64,000 bases of DNA. It comes from Molossus alvarezi (Eukaryota > Chordata > Mammalia > Chiroptera > Molossidae). Positions 11,735 through 23,984 of the stretch are shown here, piece after piece. Made by a program: the position numbers and the translations under genes. Where the stretch lies: NCBI GenBank assembly GCA_037176705.1, contig CM073885.1, positions 216,764,290 through 216,828,289 of the forward strand, in the 5' to 3' direction. The notes under the pieces were generated by a model. It searched no databases. It was not told the origin of the DNA and was given only the letters and a program-made list of their open reading frames with translations. The first letter of the stretch is position 1, and each line of letters starts with the position of its first letter.

Positions 11735-12625
11735 GTTTTTTTTAATATTAATTTTTTGTTATAGATGTTTCTCCTTTTCCCCCCATTAACACCCTCATCC
11801 CCATCCCACCCCCTACCTCATCCCCAGCTTTGTTGTCTATGTCCATCGGTTATGTATACATGCATATAAATTCTGTGGTTTATCCTCCCCCACCCCCTCT
11901 TCTGAGTATTGTCAGTCTGTACCCTACTTCTATGACTCTAGGTCTGTTTTGTTCATCAGTTTGTTTAGTTCATTATATTCCACAAATAAGTGAGATCATG
12001 TGATATTTGTCTTTCTCTGCTTGGCTTGTTTCGCTTAAGATAATACTTTCCAGGTCCCTTCATGTCGTCTCAAAGGATAAGAGATCTTTCTTTCTTACAA
12101 CTGCATAGTACTCCATTGTGTATATGTACCACTGCTTTTTTAGCCACTCATCTACTGATGAACACTGGGCTGTTTCTAGATCTTAGCTATTATAAATAGT
12201 GCTGGTATGAACATAGGGGTACATATATTCTTTCTGATTGGTGTTTCAGGCTTCTTAGGGTATATTCCTAGAAGTGGGATCACTGGGTCAAATAGCAGTT
12301 CAGTTTTTAATTTTTTGAGGTAACACCATAGTGTTTTCCATAGTGGCTGTACCAGTCTGCATTCCCACCAACAGTGTACTAGAGTCCCCTTTTCTCCACA
12401 CCCTCACGAGCACTTTTTGTTTGATGATTTGTTAATGGTGGCCATTCTGACAGGTGTGAAGTGATAACCTCATTGTTGTTTTAATTCGGATCTCTCTGAT
12501 GATTAGTGACATTGAGCATTTTTTCATATATCTCTTGGCCATTTGTATGTCCTATTTGGAGAGGAGTCTCTTTAGGTCCTTTGCCCATTTTTAAATTGCA
12601 TTCTTTGTCTGCCTTTTGTTGAAGT
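11735..12625 (-). mobile_element. 5'-truncated L1, reverse orientation
   Basis: The plus strand shows the reverse complement of an L1 3' UTR (T-run, 'ttgttatagatgtttctcct', C-rich 3' UTR) and of the ORF2 C-terminal part ('ataagtgagatcatgtgata', 'tgcatagtactccattgtgt', 'ttcttagggtatattcct'). It runs back to the zone coding for the 'RHLSKQDIQ' part of ORF2 and then stops. Compared with the copies at 19.4 and 63.3 kb it has more substitutions and its frame is broken, so it is an older insertion. Confidence 0.9.
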
Positions 12626-12762
12626 AATAGTCTTAATATAATTGTCACTCAACCTAGAACTTTATAAAATTATGTGATTTACCAATTTATAATGTAGAAG
12701 ACAGATTTAGAGACAATTGTGATTTTTTCTTATAAGGAATCTTTAAAGACAGGACTTTTCTG

Positions 12763-12976
12763 CCCAGCTGGTGTGGCTCAGTGGATTGAGTGTTGTTCCA
12801 TGGACTGAGAGGTCCAGGTTTGATTCCCACTCAGGGCACATGCCCAGGTTGCAGGCTTGATCCCCAGTAGGGGGCGTGCAGGAGGCAGTTGATTAATGTT
12901 TCTCTCTCACATGGATGTTTTGATGGCACCCTTTCTTTCTGTCTAAAAAAATCAATAAAAATATATTTTAAAACAA
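12763..12976 (+). mobile_element. Ves SINE (type B)
   Basis: This is a full-length copy with the head 'agctggtgtggctcagtgga', a 'ggtttgattcc' B box, a second conserved 'gatccccagtagggggcgtg' region and the 3' end 'atcaataaaa'. A 21-bp target-site duplication with one mismatch flanks it (12742-12762 and 12977-12997). Confidence 0.95.
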
Positions 12977-13101
12977 TTTAAACACAGGACTTTTCTGATA
13001 ATAGCAAAAAGAAGTCTATTGTATACAAATTGTAAGAACATAGAGTGATGAGGTTAAATTTAAAATAATTTTACTCTCCCTTAATCAGTGTTTCCCTTTT
13101 T

Positions 13102-13102
<1 letters not shown>

Positions 13103-13162
<60 letters not shown>

Positions 13163-13204
13163 TAAATAAATAAATAAATAAATAAACAAACAAACAAACA
13201 AACA
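13103..13204. repeat. Compound tetranucleotide microsatellite (AGAT)n-(AAAT)n-(AAAC)n
   Basis: About 15 AGAT units (13103-13162) pass into AAAT units and then AAAC units without a break. Such arrays are usually length-polymorphic. Confidence 0.97.
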
Positions 13205-14570
13205 CAGGCACATTCACAAAGTTACTTTCGTACCATTACTTCCATGTGCTTCTGGAAGTCCTATTCACGCTCTTTTGGAGCTTCTCAATCTGTCCTTCAT
13301 ATCATATGGCTGTTAATCATATTTTTCATGTCTCTGCCTCTCTGTGCTTCATTCTTGGTAAGTTCCTCAGTTCTACTATCTAGTTCACTAATTTTATTTT
13401 AGACTATATTCAGTCTAGAATTTATTCCATCTAGACATTTCATGAACTTCAATAAAAAGTGTTGCATTTCCAAAAGTTTCACTTAGTTCTATTCATGTCT
13501 AATTATTTTTGTTTCCTTCCTGCTTATTTTTATTTTATAATTTTTGTTCTTTATCCACAAATATTATTATCAGATTATTTCTTAAAATTAATTTAATCTT
13601 GGATGTACTCTTGTGAACATTTCCCTAGTTAATGGCTTGTGTTTCTGCACATTAGATTGCTTGTGTACTTTGGAATCTTGGCTTGCAAACTTATTTGAAT
13701 GACAGGAATCCCCCTCTCCTCCCTCCCTTCTCTATTTGTCTCTTCCCTATTATATTTTTATTCCTCTGTATTTTAGTTTTTTCCACTTATCCCCCTAATG
13801 AGTTAAGTCCAAAACCAAACCATAAAATATTTCCTTCTTTATGTTGATATTAGTGATACTACAGACTCAGTCACTAAGCCAATGGGCAACTTAATTCATT
13901 TCCAATTTTTAAAAAAGTGATGTATTGGTTTTCTCACCTAATTTGCCCTACAGTATCTTATAGCCCCAGGCTCATGATCACCTTAGTCAAGAGCCATTCC
14001 CACCCTAGACATGAAGCAGTGAGCACACACTCTCTAGTTTTGAGTATTGTGGAGAATCATTATAGACCATGTGACTCGGCAACTGGACCCTAGCAGACTG
14101 TAGTTTTTAGACTTACCCACAACTGTATGTTTCTAATCTATAAAGATATTGATCTTGCTATTGAGTCCAGCTATACCTCTTAAACTTTCTTTTCATATTT
14201 CACTACTATTGTTTGGAGAAGAGGCAGTGCTAGAAATATGAACCCAGTGTGCTTCCCAAACAGAATGCAAGTTATTATTAGAAACATATTGATAATGAAA
14301 ATTACAAAGACCAATAAATTTAATATATTATAATACAAGATGGTTTTAGAAAAGATGCTTATATAAATGTCTTTATCTAAGAAAGAAAATTTTGGCATAC
14401 TCAGATTTGAAACAGAGTAATGATCAATATTGTCTGATCTAACTCAACTGGGGATGGCCGGATACTGATAGCAGGGCCACAGTACAGGCAAAATCATTCT
14501 GTTACTCCAGAGAGGAAACAGAAGCTCTCTGTGTAGAGCAGATGACACCTGAACTGCTGTATTCCTATTC
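13205..14570. other. Mostly unique DNA; possible old L1/HAL1 antisense piece
   Basis: Positions 13350-13500 ('tctagttcactaattttatt', 'aaaagtttcacttagttcta') loosely resemble the antisense of old L1/HAL1 coiled-coil coding sequence. The rest is unique. The call is weak. Confidence 0.3.
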
Positions 14571-14574
14571 AATG

Positions 14575-15175
14575 CTGTTGGCCTTCTTAGTTCATCTTAC
14601 AGCCTCGTTCACCTGGACTATTGCAAGTCTCCTAGTTAGTCTCACTTTATCAGTTTTTCCTCTTCCATGACCAGAAGAGGTATTATTCTAATAAAAATGA
14701 TCACTTTTGCATTAAAGAATCCAATTGTTCCTGGACTTACAAAAGAGTCCAACTTCCAAAGCATGACACTCAAGGTCTTTACAGTCTGACCCCCAACTTG
14801 CCTCTCTAGTCTCAGCCTATAGTACAAAACCTTAAGTGCCTTTTTTGTCAGCCAAAACAGTCCTAACATAATGCTTCACTCTAAGACTACAAGTCTTTCT
14901 CCCTACCAGCTCCTCTACCTGAAATACTTTCTTTTTTTCCTAATACATTTTCCTCAGCAGTCCCTCCCCCTCTTAATGGCCTAGAAAATTATTACTTCCT
15001 AAAGACCTAGGCCAAATAGATTCCTTTTATGCATGTCCTGGCACTTGGTTTACACCACATTTGAAGCACTTATGTTATATTAATGATTTATAAACATATA
15101 ATTACAACTGAGATTTTCTAGAGAGCGTCCTTGTCTTAATCACCCCCAAATCCTCAGTGTTTGCCTTTAAGCATT
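14575..15175 (+). mobile_element. L2 LINE fragment
   Basis: 'ggactattgcaagtctccta', 'tctttacagtctgacccc', 'gcctctctagtctcagccta', 'ctacctgaaatactttcttt' and 'tgcctttaagcatt' appear in the order of the L2 3' ORF region (consensus-like 'tattgcaatagcctcctaac', 'gatctggcccctgcctacct'). It is heavily diverged and noncoding. Confidence 0.65.
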
Positions 15176-15589
15176 AGTTGAGCTTTTCAGTCAGTGAGTG
15201 CAGAAACAATTTAAAAAGAATCTGATACTTAATCTTTCATAAGTTTTCCAAAATACTCCCTTAAGGATGTTCAGTAGTCCAAGCCTACTCACCAGGAAAA
15301 TAAAAGAAGTAATCTTCAACATACACAGCATACATCTCAAAACATTTAGATAAAGCTGAGTAGAGCTTTGCACCTGTAATCGTATCCTAGAGAAAAATAG
15401 TATCCATGATTTACCAAATATTCAAGGCAATAATTGAAAGAGGGAAGCACTCCACAAGAAATTTCCACTGAAGACCACTAGAAAAGTGTGTCAGTGACTT
15501 TGCTAAAGGTCACTCATTTGATGATGAAGTAGATGGAGACAGGTGTGGAGAATGTGCAGAGCCTGGAAGTAGCAGTCACAGAAATAACA

Positions 15590-15830
15590 GGTTCAATTTA
15601 TTTAAATACTCACTGTCAGCCTGATCCTCAACATATTTATGTAATTTAATTTTCATAGCAAACCAACGCCCAAAGGCAATTATTATTTCTCTCATTTTAT
15701 AGACCAGGAAAAGAGATTTATTGAGAATAAATGGGCCAAAATCTCATGGAAAATGACTAGGTCAAAATTTGAACCCAGATCAACTTTGTTCCAAAGCCAG
15801 TGCTCTGACTTCCTGCAGAGAATAGATTTA
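15590..15830 (-). mobile_element. MIR SINE relic, reverse orientation
   Basis: 'ctctcattttatagaccagg', 'ggtcaaaatttgaacccaga' and 'ccaaagccagtgctctgac' correspond to the reverse complement of MIR. Confidence 0.75.
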
Positions 15831-17784
15831 AGGAGACAAAAGAGACAGAAGAAATTGTCAGTCAGTCAGTGTAAAGTTGATTAAACATGACCTCAAAGAA
15901 CTAATTAAAGCCAGTTATGAGAATGATGACAGAAATAAGGAGAGCAAACTGAATTTATCGGTGTGGTAATCAGGAATCTAGCCATCACCCTGAAGCAACA
16001 GTAACATAGTTTAAGTTCACTCAATTGTGGATCAAACCCAAAATACAAAATACAAATGAAAGATTTATTAAATTCATTTCAAAACTGTGATATTAACATC
16101 TTTGGAGGGAGTCACAGTGGCTCTCAACCACAAAGCCTCTTCAGAAACCTCTGTCTGCTATCCCTGAATAGAGACGCATCTCCTTCATCACCATGACATC
16201 CCTGGCACCTCTGCGGTCACCCCCTTTCAACAGATTTTCTTTTCATTCTTCTCTGGAGTCATTCACTGATGAGCCACCCATTAATGAAGTTATATATTGT
16301 ACTACTGCTCTGACCAACAAGCAAGGGTGAAGGCAAATACTGAACCCCAAAGATTCTTGTCCAGAAATTCACTGCACAGCTTTAACTGCTGTGCTTTGTG
16401 TCCGTATGTGTTGAGACAAGTGTTTCCAATGGGATGATTGAGTTTTTTGGCATCGCTTTTCATAAGCATGAAAATATATAGCATTCAATTTAAGAACAAT
16501 AACAATGATGAAATGCCTTATATTTTATATCACATATTTAAAAATTGGTTCTACAACTCTATACTATCTCATTCTCTCAGTGCTTCTGATGGTTGAAAGT
16601 ACTTTTCATTAATATATCAATATGTTTCTAAGAAAATGAGAAAATAATAAATTCTAGAGATCATTTAGTAATTTTCATAGAAAATGAACACGTAACAGAG
16701 TCATGACAAATTCAACCAAAGCTTTAGCCCATTGTAATAAATAACGAGATACAATATCATTATATTAGACACAATAACCCTGGACTATATGCCTAAACCT
16801 AAAATGTATGTGTTGGCAGATATTTTACAAGGTAAATCAAATCAACTCTCACACCCAGCGATAAGAACCTGGAGAGTGAGTTTGAATAGGTGCTAAGTAA
16901 ATACCTATTTGCACTGGGTTTTGAGATGAGGGAAAATATACTACTGTATTTAGCCTTTCAAAAGTATTAAATATGTACTGAATATTTAACTATATTCTAT
17001 ATACATACTATATGTAAGGCATCTGGTTAAGTATCTTGTACATGCTATATAATACATATTTCTTTCCTTGTTGGTTTCTTCTTCCCCTTTTTTAGAATTG
17101 AACAGTGTAATAAAGGTCAAGAAAATGAGTCATTTAATGCTTTTAACACTAAATGTGTTCAGAAAATTCCATGTGTCCTAAGCAGAAAGTTTAATTATCA
17201 AGAAATGCAAGAAGGAAACAGAATGTCAACTCTAAAGACAAGGACTTCCCGGGCCCTCTGAAAGGGCTCCACCTTGAGCAAGCCACTGCCACCTTGTGGC
17301 ATGTTGATTCAATGATTTTTGATATGTGATCCATTCCTAATATAGCAGAATAAGGTATGAACCAGGGTAGGAATCTTCTCCAGATATTTATTTTGGAAGA
17401 AGTAAACTGATTCTAGTTATGTTGTAATGCTGTAAAGGTCATTCTTTTCATACCTTAGCTTGTATTTTCACATGTTCAGACAAGTCAATCAATTACTTTC
17501 TAATAAAATAAAAGATTCACTTTAAAGTGTCTCTGATTTCTAAATGACTTGAAAAAGTGATAGGTAACCAAAGGTCACTTTAGCAATTGTGACATTGCCA
17601 TTTATTAAAAATATATGACCAAAGTATACTTCTCATATATATTTGTATTTTAAATGTCCAGACTCAGAGCTCCCAAACCTTTGGAATTTCCTGAGCTATA
17701 AAGAGCAATGGGAGTATCTTTTGTTATGATATTTGGTCTCTGGTCCTCAATTCCTTAAAATGCTTCAGAGCCATACAGGTGAAA
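15831..17784. other. Unique DNA
   Basis: No gene or repeat is recognised. The minus-strand frame at 16302-16484 and others are short and featureless. Confidence 0.45.
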
Positions 17785-18395
17785 TGGTTGTCTAGTTATT
17801 AATGACAAGCCCTTCCTATCACAGCTGGGTTTATGTTAATAAAGGTGACTTTTGGCAAGCACCTAAGGATGGGGGCTGGTTGCCATGTGAACCAACCAAT
17901 AGTGGGTTAGCTCTTTCAGTCCCACCCTTGATTACCAGGGAAGGAGAGGGGTTTAAATCAATCACTAATTGCCAAGAGTTAACCAATCATGCCTATGTAA
18001 TAAAATCTCCATAAAAACCCAAAGGGAGGTGTTAGAATAGCTTCCAGTTGGGGAACCAGAATGCTTCCAACAAGTCCATGAGAATGGAAGCTCCTTTTTT
18101 CAGTACCTCCTCCTTTGCATCCCTTCATCTTGCTTTTAATTTGTACTCTTTATTATCTTTGTAATAAATAGATGATCAGTGAGTAAACAGGTTTTCCTGA
18201 GTTCTGTGAGCTGTTCTAGCCAATTAATCTATCCCAAGGAGGAGGAACCTCTGATTTATCGCTAGTTCGTCAGAAGCACAGGTAACAGCCTGGGCTTACA
18301 ATTGGAATCTCAAGTGGATGGTAGTCTTGTGGGGTTGAGACTTTTACCTGTGTTATCTGATTCTGTCTTCTGGTAGGTAGTGTCTGAATTTACAA
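17785..18395 (+). mobile_element. Endogenous retroviral LTR relic (family uncertain)
   Basis: The order of blocks is LTR-like: 'aaccaatcatgcctatgtaa' and 'ctccataaaaacccaaaggg' upstream (promoter side), then 'gtaataaatagatgatcag' (polyadenylation AATAAA), 'ctgagttctgtgagctgttc', 'ccaattaatctatcccaagg', 'gtcagaagcacaggtaacag' and 'gtagtgtctgaatt'. I recognise the set as a mammalian ERV LTR but do not trust a subfamily name. The annotated 70-residue open frame inside is incidental. An L1 ORF2 fragment abuts its 3' end at 18396. Confidence 0.65.
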
Positions 18396-18600
18396 CAGCC
18401 AAGATTTGGAAGCAGCCAAAGTGTCCATCAGTAGATGAGTGTATAAAAAAGTTGTGGTACATTTACACAATGGAATACTACTTGGCTGTGAAAAAAAAAG
18501 AAGGGAACCTTACCCTTTGTGACAGCATACATGGATCCGGAGAGCATTATGCTAAGTGAAATAAGCCAGTCATAGAAAGGCAAGTATCAGATGCATTCAT
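18396..18600 (+). mobile_element. L1 ORF2 C-terminal fragment
   Basis: 'acagccaagatttggaagca', 'aaagtgtccatcagtagatg', 'acacaatggaatactacttg' and 'gcattatgctaagtgaaata' are the ORF2 C-terminal coding words. There is no 3' UTR and the frame is broken, so only a piece survives. Confidence 0.85.
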
Positions 18601-19351
18601 TTATAATATAGTTTATTATATTATATCATTCATTTATTTATAATATAGTGTATCCTACCCTTAGTACACTAAGTAAAAATCAACTTGCTATCAGCCACCT
18701 TGTCCTCAACAGGACAGGACTGGAAAATAATTTGATTTAATGCATTTTTTAGTATATTAGTAATAAAAATTGTAAAAATAATCAGAGTTTATATGGCTGA
18801 TTTGGCTTCAAGTCTTCAGAAAGAACTCCCTGCTTCCTCAACTATTTTTATATCATTTTGATCTGTGCTTCCATTTTATTTTCTAAAAATTAATTGATAT
18901 TTGCTTTATATAATTTCACCTCTAAATTAGATTTATATAGCCCTAATTTTTTTCCTAAGATAGGAAAAATTTCAACTTTTTTTGTACCTATGGTATACTT
19001 TTAAATATAAAAGTACTTAACTATAAACTTGAGAGAATTATATTGAATTATTATCAGATTAATTTCTTGATTGGTTGTCCTTCAGTCCTATGCCTCTGAG
19101 AAAAACTATTTACTTTCTTTACTTACATGCTCATGAAATAAAATGTTTACATGTGGCAGGTGATATTTTTTCTTTGAAAAAAAGCTTTACTTTATTCAAT
19201 ACTTTTTACCTCTTAATTGTAAGAAGTATACCTTATTCTACCTCTAATTTTTTCTTCAATGACCTGAAAGAGTAAAGAGTATTCCTGCCAGACTTGACTT
19301 ACAGCCATGACCATCATGAAGTCTTAACCTTTCATTGTCATTTAATGGAGC
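18601..19351. other. Unique AT-rich DNA
   Basis: A direct repeat of 'ttataatatag' occurs twice near 18600-18650. Otherwise I see nothing recognisable. Confidence 0.45.
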
Positions 19352-19953
19352 TGAATAGACACCTCTCCAAACAGGACATACAAATGGCCAAGAGACATAT
19401 GAAGAAATGCTCAACATCACTAATCATCAGAGAGATGCAAATTAAAACAACAATGAGGTATCACCTCACACCTGTCAGAATGGCCGCCATCAACAAATCA
19501 TCAAACAACAAGTGTTGGCGAGGGTGTGGAGAAAAGGGGACTCTAATACACTGCTGGTGGGAATGCAGACTGGTGCAGCCGCTATGGAAAACAATATGGT
19601 GCTACCTCAAAAAATTAAAAATTGAACTTCCATTTGACCCAGTGATCCCACTGCTGGGAATATACCCTAAGAAGCCTGAAAGACCAATCAGCAAGAATAT
19701 ATGTACCCCCATGTTCATAGCAGCACTATTTACAATAGCTAAGATCTGGAAACAGCCCAAGTGTCCACCAGTAGACGAATGGATAAAAAAGCAGTGGTAC
19801 ATATACACAATGGAGTACTATGCAGCGGTAAGAAAGAAAGATCTCTTATCCTTTGAGACGACATGGAGGGACCTGGAAAGTATTATCCTAAGTGAAAGAA
19901 GCCAAGCAGAAAAAGACAAATACCACATGATCTCACTTATATACGGAATATAA
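19352..19953 (+). pseudogene. L1 ORF2 C-terminal fragment, frame still open
   Basis: The frame (open from 19294, where the first residues come from flanking DNA) encodes about 200 residues of the ORF2p C-terminal domain. It includes the cysteine-rich motif '[18 protein letters not shown]' and ends '[10 protein letters not shown]'. ORF2p is the L1 endonuclease/reverse transcriptase; only the C-terminal RNA-binding part is here, so no enzymatic activity is possible. The absence of frameshifts over 600 bp points to a recent insertion. Confidence 0.9.
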
Positions 19954-20028
19954 TGAACATAACAGTCTGAGGAATACAGTAGACCCAGAAACATGGAAGT
20001 AGGGCACAGACTGACATCCCTCAGAAGA

Positions 20029-20148
20029 GGGAATGGGGGGTGGGGGGGTGGGAAGAGAAAAACCACAGAGCTCATATGCATGTGTGCATGACCAATGGAC
20101 ATGGACAACTAAGCCAGGGACAGGGTGGAGGGGGGGTGGGGTGGGGGG
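20029..20148 (+). repeat. G-rich L1 3' UTR blocks with G-quadruplex potential
   Basis: Two clusters, 20029-20052 and 20117-20148, each contain four or more runs of at least three G separated by 1-3 bases. Both lie in the L1 3' UTR, where G-rich tracts are known in mammalian L1s. Confidence 0.8.
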
Positions 20149-20207
20149 TACCAATGGGGTAAAAAGGTAAAATATCTGTAACAAAAAAATTCATAAAAAA
20201 AAAATAA

Positions 20208-23200
20208 GTATTGGGGTAGCCAGGAGGCCTGGGCTCACAAAGAACCACTTTGACATTGTTCCAGGGTTGACATCTGAGGTACGCAGATGAAAATTACAGT
20301 TTACTTGGGATGACACACAAAGAAAACGTACATGGGAGTAGGATATGATACAGTCCAATGTAATGTTTCTTATAATTTTATGTAAAGTTAACCCTTAGAC
20401 ATCTGAAATTATATGGACCAGTCAGAAGAAATAGCTCTCCTTTCCTGGAGAGGACTAGTAGCAAAGCAGTAGATAATTGAGGCTAATCAACAGCCCCCTA
20501 GCGGCAGAAAGAATGGAGTTGTGGGTGATCCCCAGGGAGTTATACTTTGAAGGAGGCATTGATGGCTCAGATACCCACCCAGATAAACCTACTCCACTGC
20601 ATGCCAACAAGCAGTTAAGCAGTTTCCTCCAATAATAACTTCTTCCAAAAGTTCTTGCAGAGAGTGCAGAGTGGAAAGGAAAGACATGAATTATTTCTAA
20701 GCTATGTTGCTAGATGTATCAAGATGCGTGTTCACCATAGGGTGAATTGGGGTGTCAGTTTTCTATGCCAAAGTAGACACAGTGCAGTTAGGTAATAAAA
20801 TACTCCTTAAGCTTTACTTTGTAAAGAAGTTTGACTTCCAATAACCCATAATACTTTTGTTATAAATACATGAAATATTAGAAAAAAGTAAAGGAACTGT
20901 TATTTACTTTGCACTTATACAAATTTGCTTCCATATCACTATTTACCTAGCCAATGAACAGTGTTTCACCAGTAAACATCCAGGATTTCTAAATGCTGTG
21001 CTCTGATTGCAGTTACCTAAGCTCAAATCAGGGTTCCCAAAGTCTGGTAAACTAATTTGCTTATATTACTAAATATTAACAGCTTTGCTTCAGTTACTGC
21101 CTACATTGAGGGCAAAGAGAAAAAGTTAATGCAATAAAGATATTCTCAAATTAAATATTTTATTAAAATACAAATGAAATTCTAATACTCTTTACCAATG
21201 AGGAAATCTGTAGTATAATGTGGTATGTGAAATATAATCAGTTGATAAACATTTAAATATATCAATGAAGAAATGGAAAACTTAAGGTCATAATATGTTA
21301 TACTAATTCATAAAGATTTGGTATATATGCAGCCAAAGATATGTCTCCTGCATGTTAATACTAAAATCATGTTTTTCTTCTTCTGATCTGAAAACATTTT
21401 AAAACATCTCAACTTCAAACAACATTCTAATACCAAGTATATGAATGCTTTTACAAGCACACAAACAAAAATTCCCCCAAATATTGTCCCATATCTTCTA
21501 ACTTCTCTGTCAAACAAATGACATTAACTTTTCCTCCTAATATTTCAGTAGTATAATCAGGCTTCCAAACACACACACAACACACACTTCTCCAGCACAA
21601 GTCCTAGCCCCCTTTTCCCCCAGTATCCACATCAGTGCAGAGCCAGCTTCTCTAATTAGAGTACCTGTGTTGTCCATAACATCAAGGTCTGCTTTTCAAT
21701 GAAAGAGCCTTAATGTAGAGTCAGTCGGTGCCTCACCACTGTCATGGATTGCCTGTCATCTCTTAAATCTAAAGCTAGTAGGATCAGGTCATCATAAGTC
21801 ACACAAAGGCACCTCTTAGGACACTTTCTGTGAAGAACATACTTCCTATTTGTTTTGAATCACCCCTTGAGACTTAAAATAGTCTAGTGTAATTTACCTT
21901 CATCAGAACTCTTTCCATTAAGATAGAAGAGCATAATCCTTCTCACTAGGCCTTAGGCTCCACTTTTTGGTTTACTGTGTTATTTTTCTCCTTTGAGTAA
22001 AGACAAAAGGGGAAGACAGAGGATAAGAAACAAGGTATAGAAATAGAGGAATTATACCTATCCTTTGTGTTCTGGAAATAATAAAATCGAATGTTTGGCT
22101 AACACTTGTAGGTGGCTAATTGTATTAATATATTCTTAGCTGCATCGCTAATCTTAAAACATTGGCATATATGTTCTTGAGGAATAACAACAAGGAAACC
22201 TTTAGAGCATCACCATCATCAGTGATCTGTGAAGTTCACCCAATATTCATTCCTCCATCTAGTTCAGTTTTAGGGCATTAATCAAAACCTTTTCCCTCAC
22301 ACTCAGGTATTTTAGGCCAAACACATTTGTATTTAAAGAATTCTCTTCCTGGAACAGTATATAGTGTGGGCAATAATGACACAATTCAGTTATTCTCACT
22401 GCTTAAATCAAGACCTTCCATAGTGAGTGGTAGCATTATGGGCAATGTACTCAGTCTTCTGGCTCCCTTTCATCCTCTGGTTAATGGGGAGTTAAGAGAC
22501 CAAGTCTTCAAAACTTTCAAGAGAGTTTGCTCAACAGAGTTCAAATATCAGGCTAAAAGCAAGTTGCAATTTTGATTTGCACACTGCTTCCCAACCCAGG
22601 TGTGGCCTGCATTCGATAAAACATTAACTTTGTTCTCTATGTAAATAAAATGGTGGCCGTCCAGGTGCACCTGCTGTATGGTATTACGGGCAACCACAAA
22701 GTTATCAGAGTGTAACACAGCAAAAATAAACAGAACAAGTGTGCTAAGGGGCACATTGAGATTGCCATTGTAGATTATGTACACAGTTCAATCTTTCTGT
22801 CATATATGTTTAATGCAGTTACTGAATATAATATATAGCTCACATGGAAGCTGATTTCCCCAAGGTTCCATATCACCCCCAGTTTAGGTGACTGCTTTTT
22901 AAACTCTCTCAACAATTACATCACTGGAAGGTACTTAATAGTACCAAAAAAGGGGGGGGGCAAAAGTGTTGCTAAATGAATATGGAATAGGTTATGCTTC
23001 CTTTTAATTTCTTTTGTGAAATGATGGACTGATAGAGAGTACTGGGTACATTTATTACTGACAGGTGTAATTTCACCCCTACTTGAAAGGCCATGGCTTT
23101 CAAAGGAGATGAAAGCCTCCAGCTGACGAATGGGGGAAGAAAAGTCTGACAGGAATAACATGACTGTCTCAGGGGACTTGAGTCATATGGTACTGCGGTT

Positions 23201-23984
23201 TACCATTTGGCCATGAAGTTACAAAGATTTACAGTGTGCTCTGAAGGGGTTTGGAACCCGTTTATTTGCATTTACTTCTGGAGAGCTGATAGAACAGCTC
23301 AGTGAAACTGCAAACAGTGTGACCAGCTCATCCTGCAACTGATAATGACATCATGGTTATAGGCCACCCAGAGCAACTTAACCACGACTGATGAAACCCT
23401 CTTGCCAGCAAGTCTCTGGGCTAATAACAAGATTTCAGACTGCAACATGGGTATATTAAAAAAAAAACACACAAAAAAAATCCTTTATAATTATCACTGA
23501 ACACAAACCACAAGTTTACACTTACAAAGAGGCTTATATTACTTTGTAGATTTTATGGTATCAAAAATAAGATTTCCAAGAACTTTTTTGCTTTAGATCC
23601 ATTCTGATAAAACCTTAAGATAAGAGTTCTCTATATTATGTTAGTTAATTAAACAACTTAGATTCTATACTATTATTATTAAGGCACTGGGCTTAGACAC
23701 CGTGTTTGAGAAAGTTAAAAATGTTTTGAAGAAAAGATATGTGTGGAATACTGTAGTGTAAGAAAGAATGTGATGAGTGTCATAGGAAAGATGCAAGATG
23801 GAGTGGGAGATAAAATAAGAAGTGGCTATTTCTTCTTAGCCATTAAACTAGCACACCATTTTGTTAGAGTTTCTTCTCTTTTTGGGAGACAATATTTACA
23901 AACCATATATCTAATAAGAAGTTCATATGTAAATTATTTGAAGAACTAATACATCTCCATAGCAAAACCCCAAGTAATCTGGTT
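20208..23984. other. Long unique stretch
   Basis: About 3.8 kb with no repeat that I recognise and no convincing exon. Base composition is slightly less AT-rich than the 6-11 kb zone. A G9 run lies at about 22952-22961. It is either intronic or intergenic unique DNA. Confidence 0.45.

Larger units (their letters stand above)
19352..20207 (+). mobile_element. Young 5'-truncated L1
   Basis: The insert starts within ORF2 and runs through the ORF2 stop, a G-rich 3' UTR and an A-tail at about 20197-20207. It is nearly identical to the L1 at the right end of the window (63.3-64.0 kb): over the last 126 ORF2 residues I count four differences. I could not define a target-site duplication. Confidence 0.95.

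Noticed and set aside
13103..13204. CRISPR-like or satellite array
   Set aside because: It is a simple tetranucleotide microsatellite with no spacers; CRISPR is not expected in vertebrate DNA.
16090..16130. Possible MER5-like hAT start ('cagtggctctcaaccacaaa')
   Set aside because: Only the first ~15 bases match and no matching end was found.
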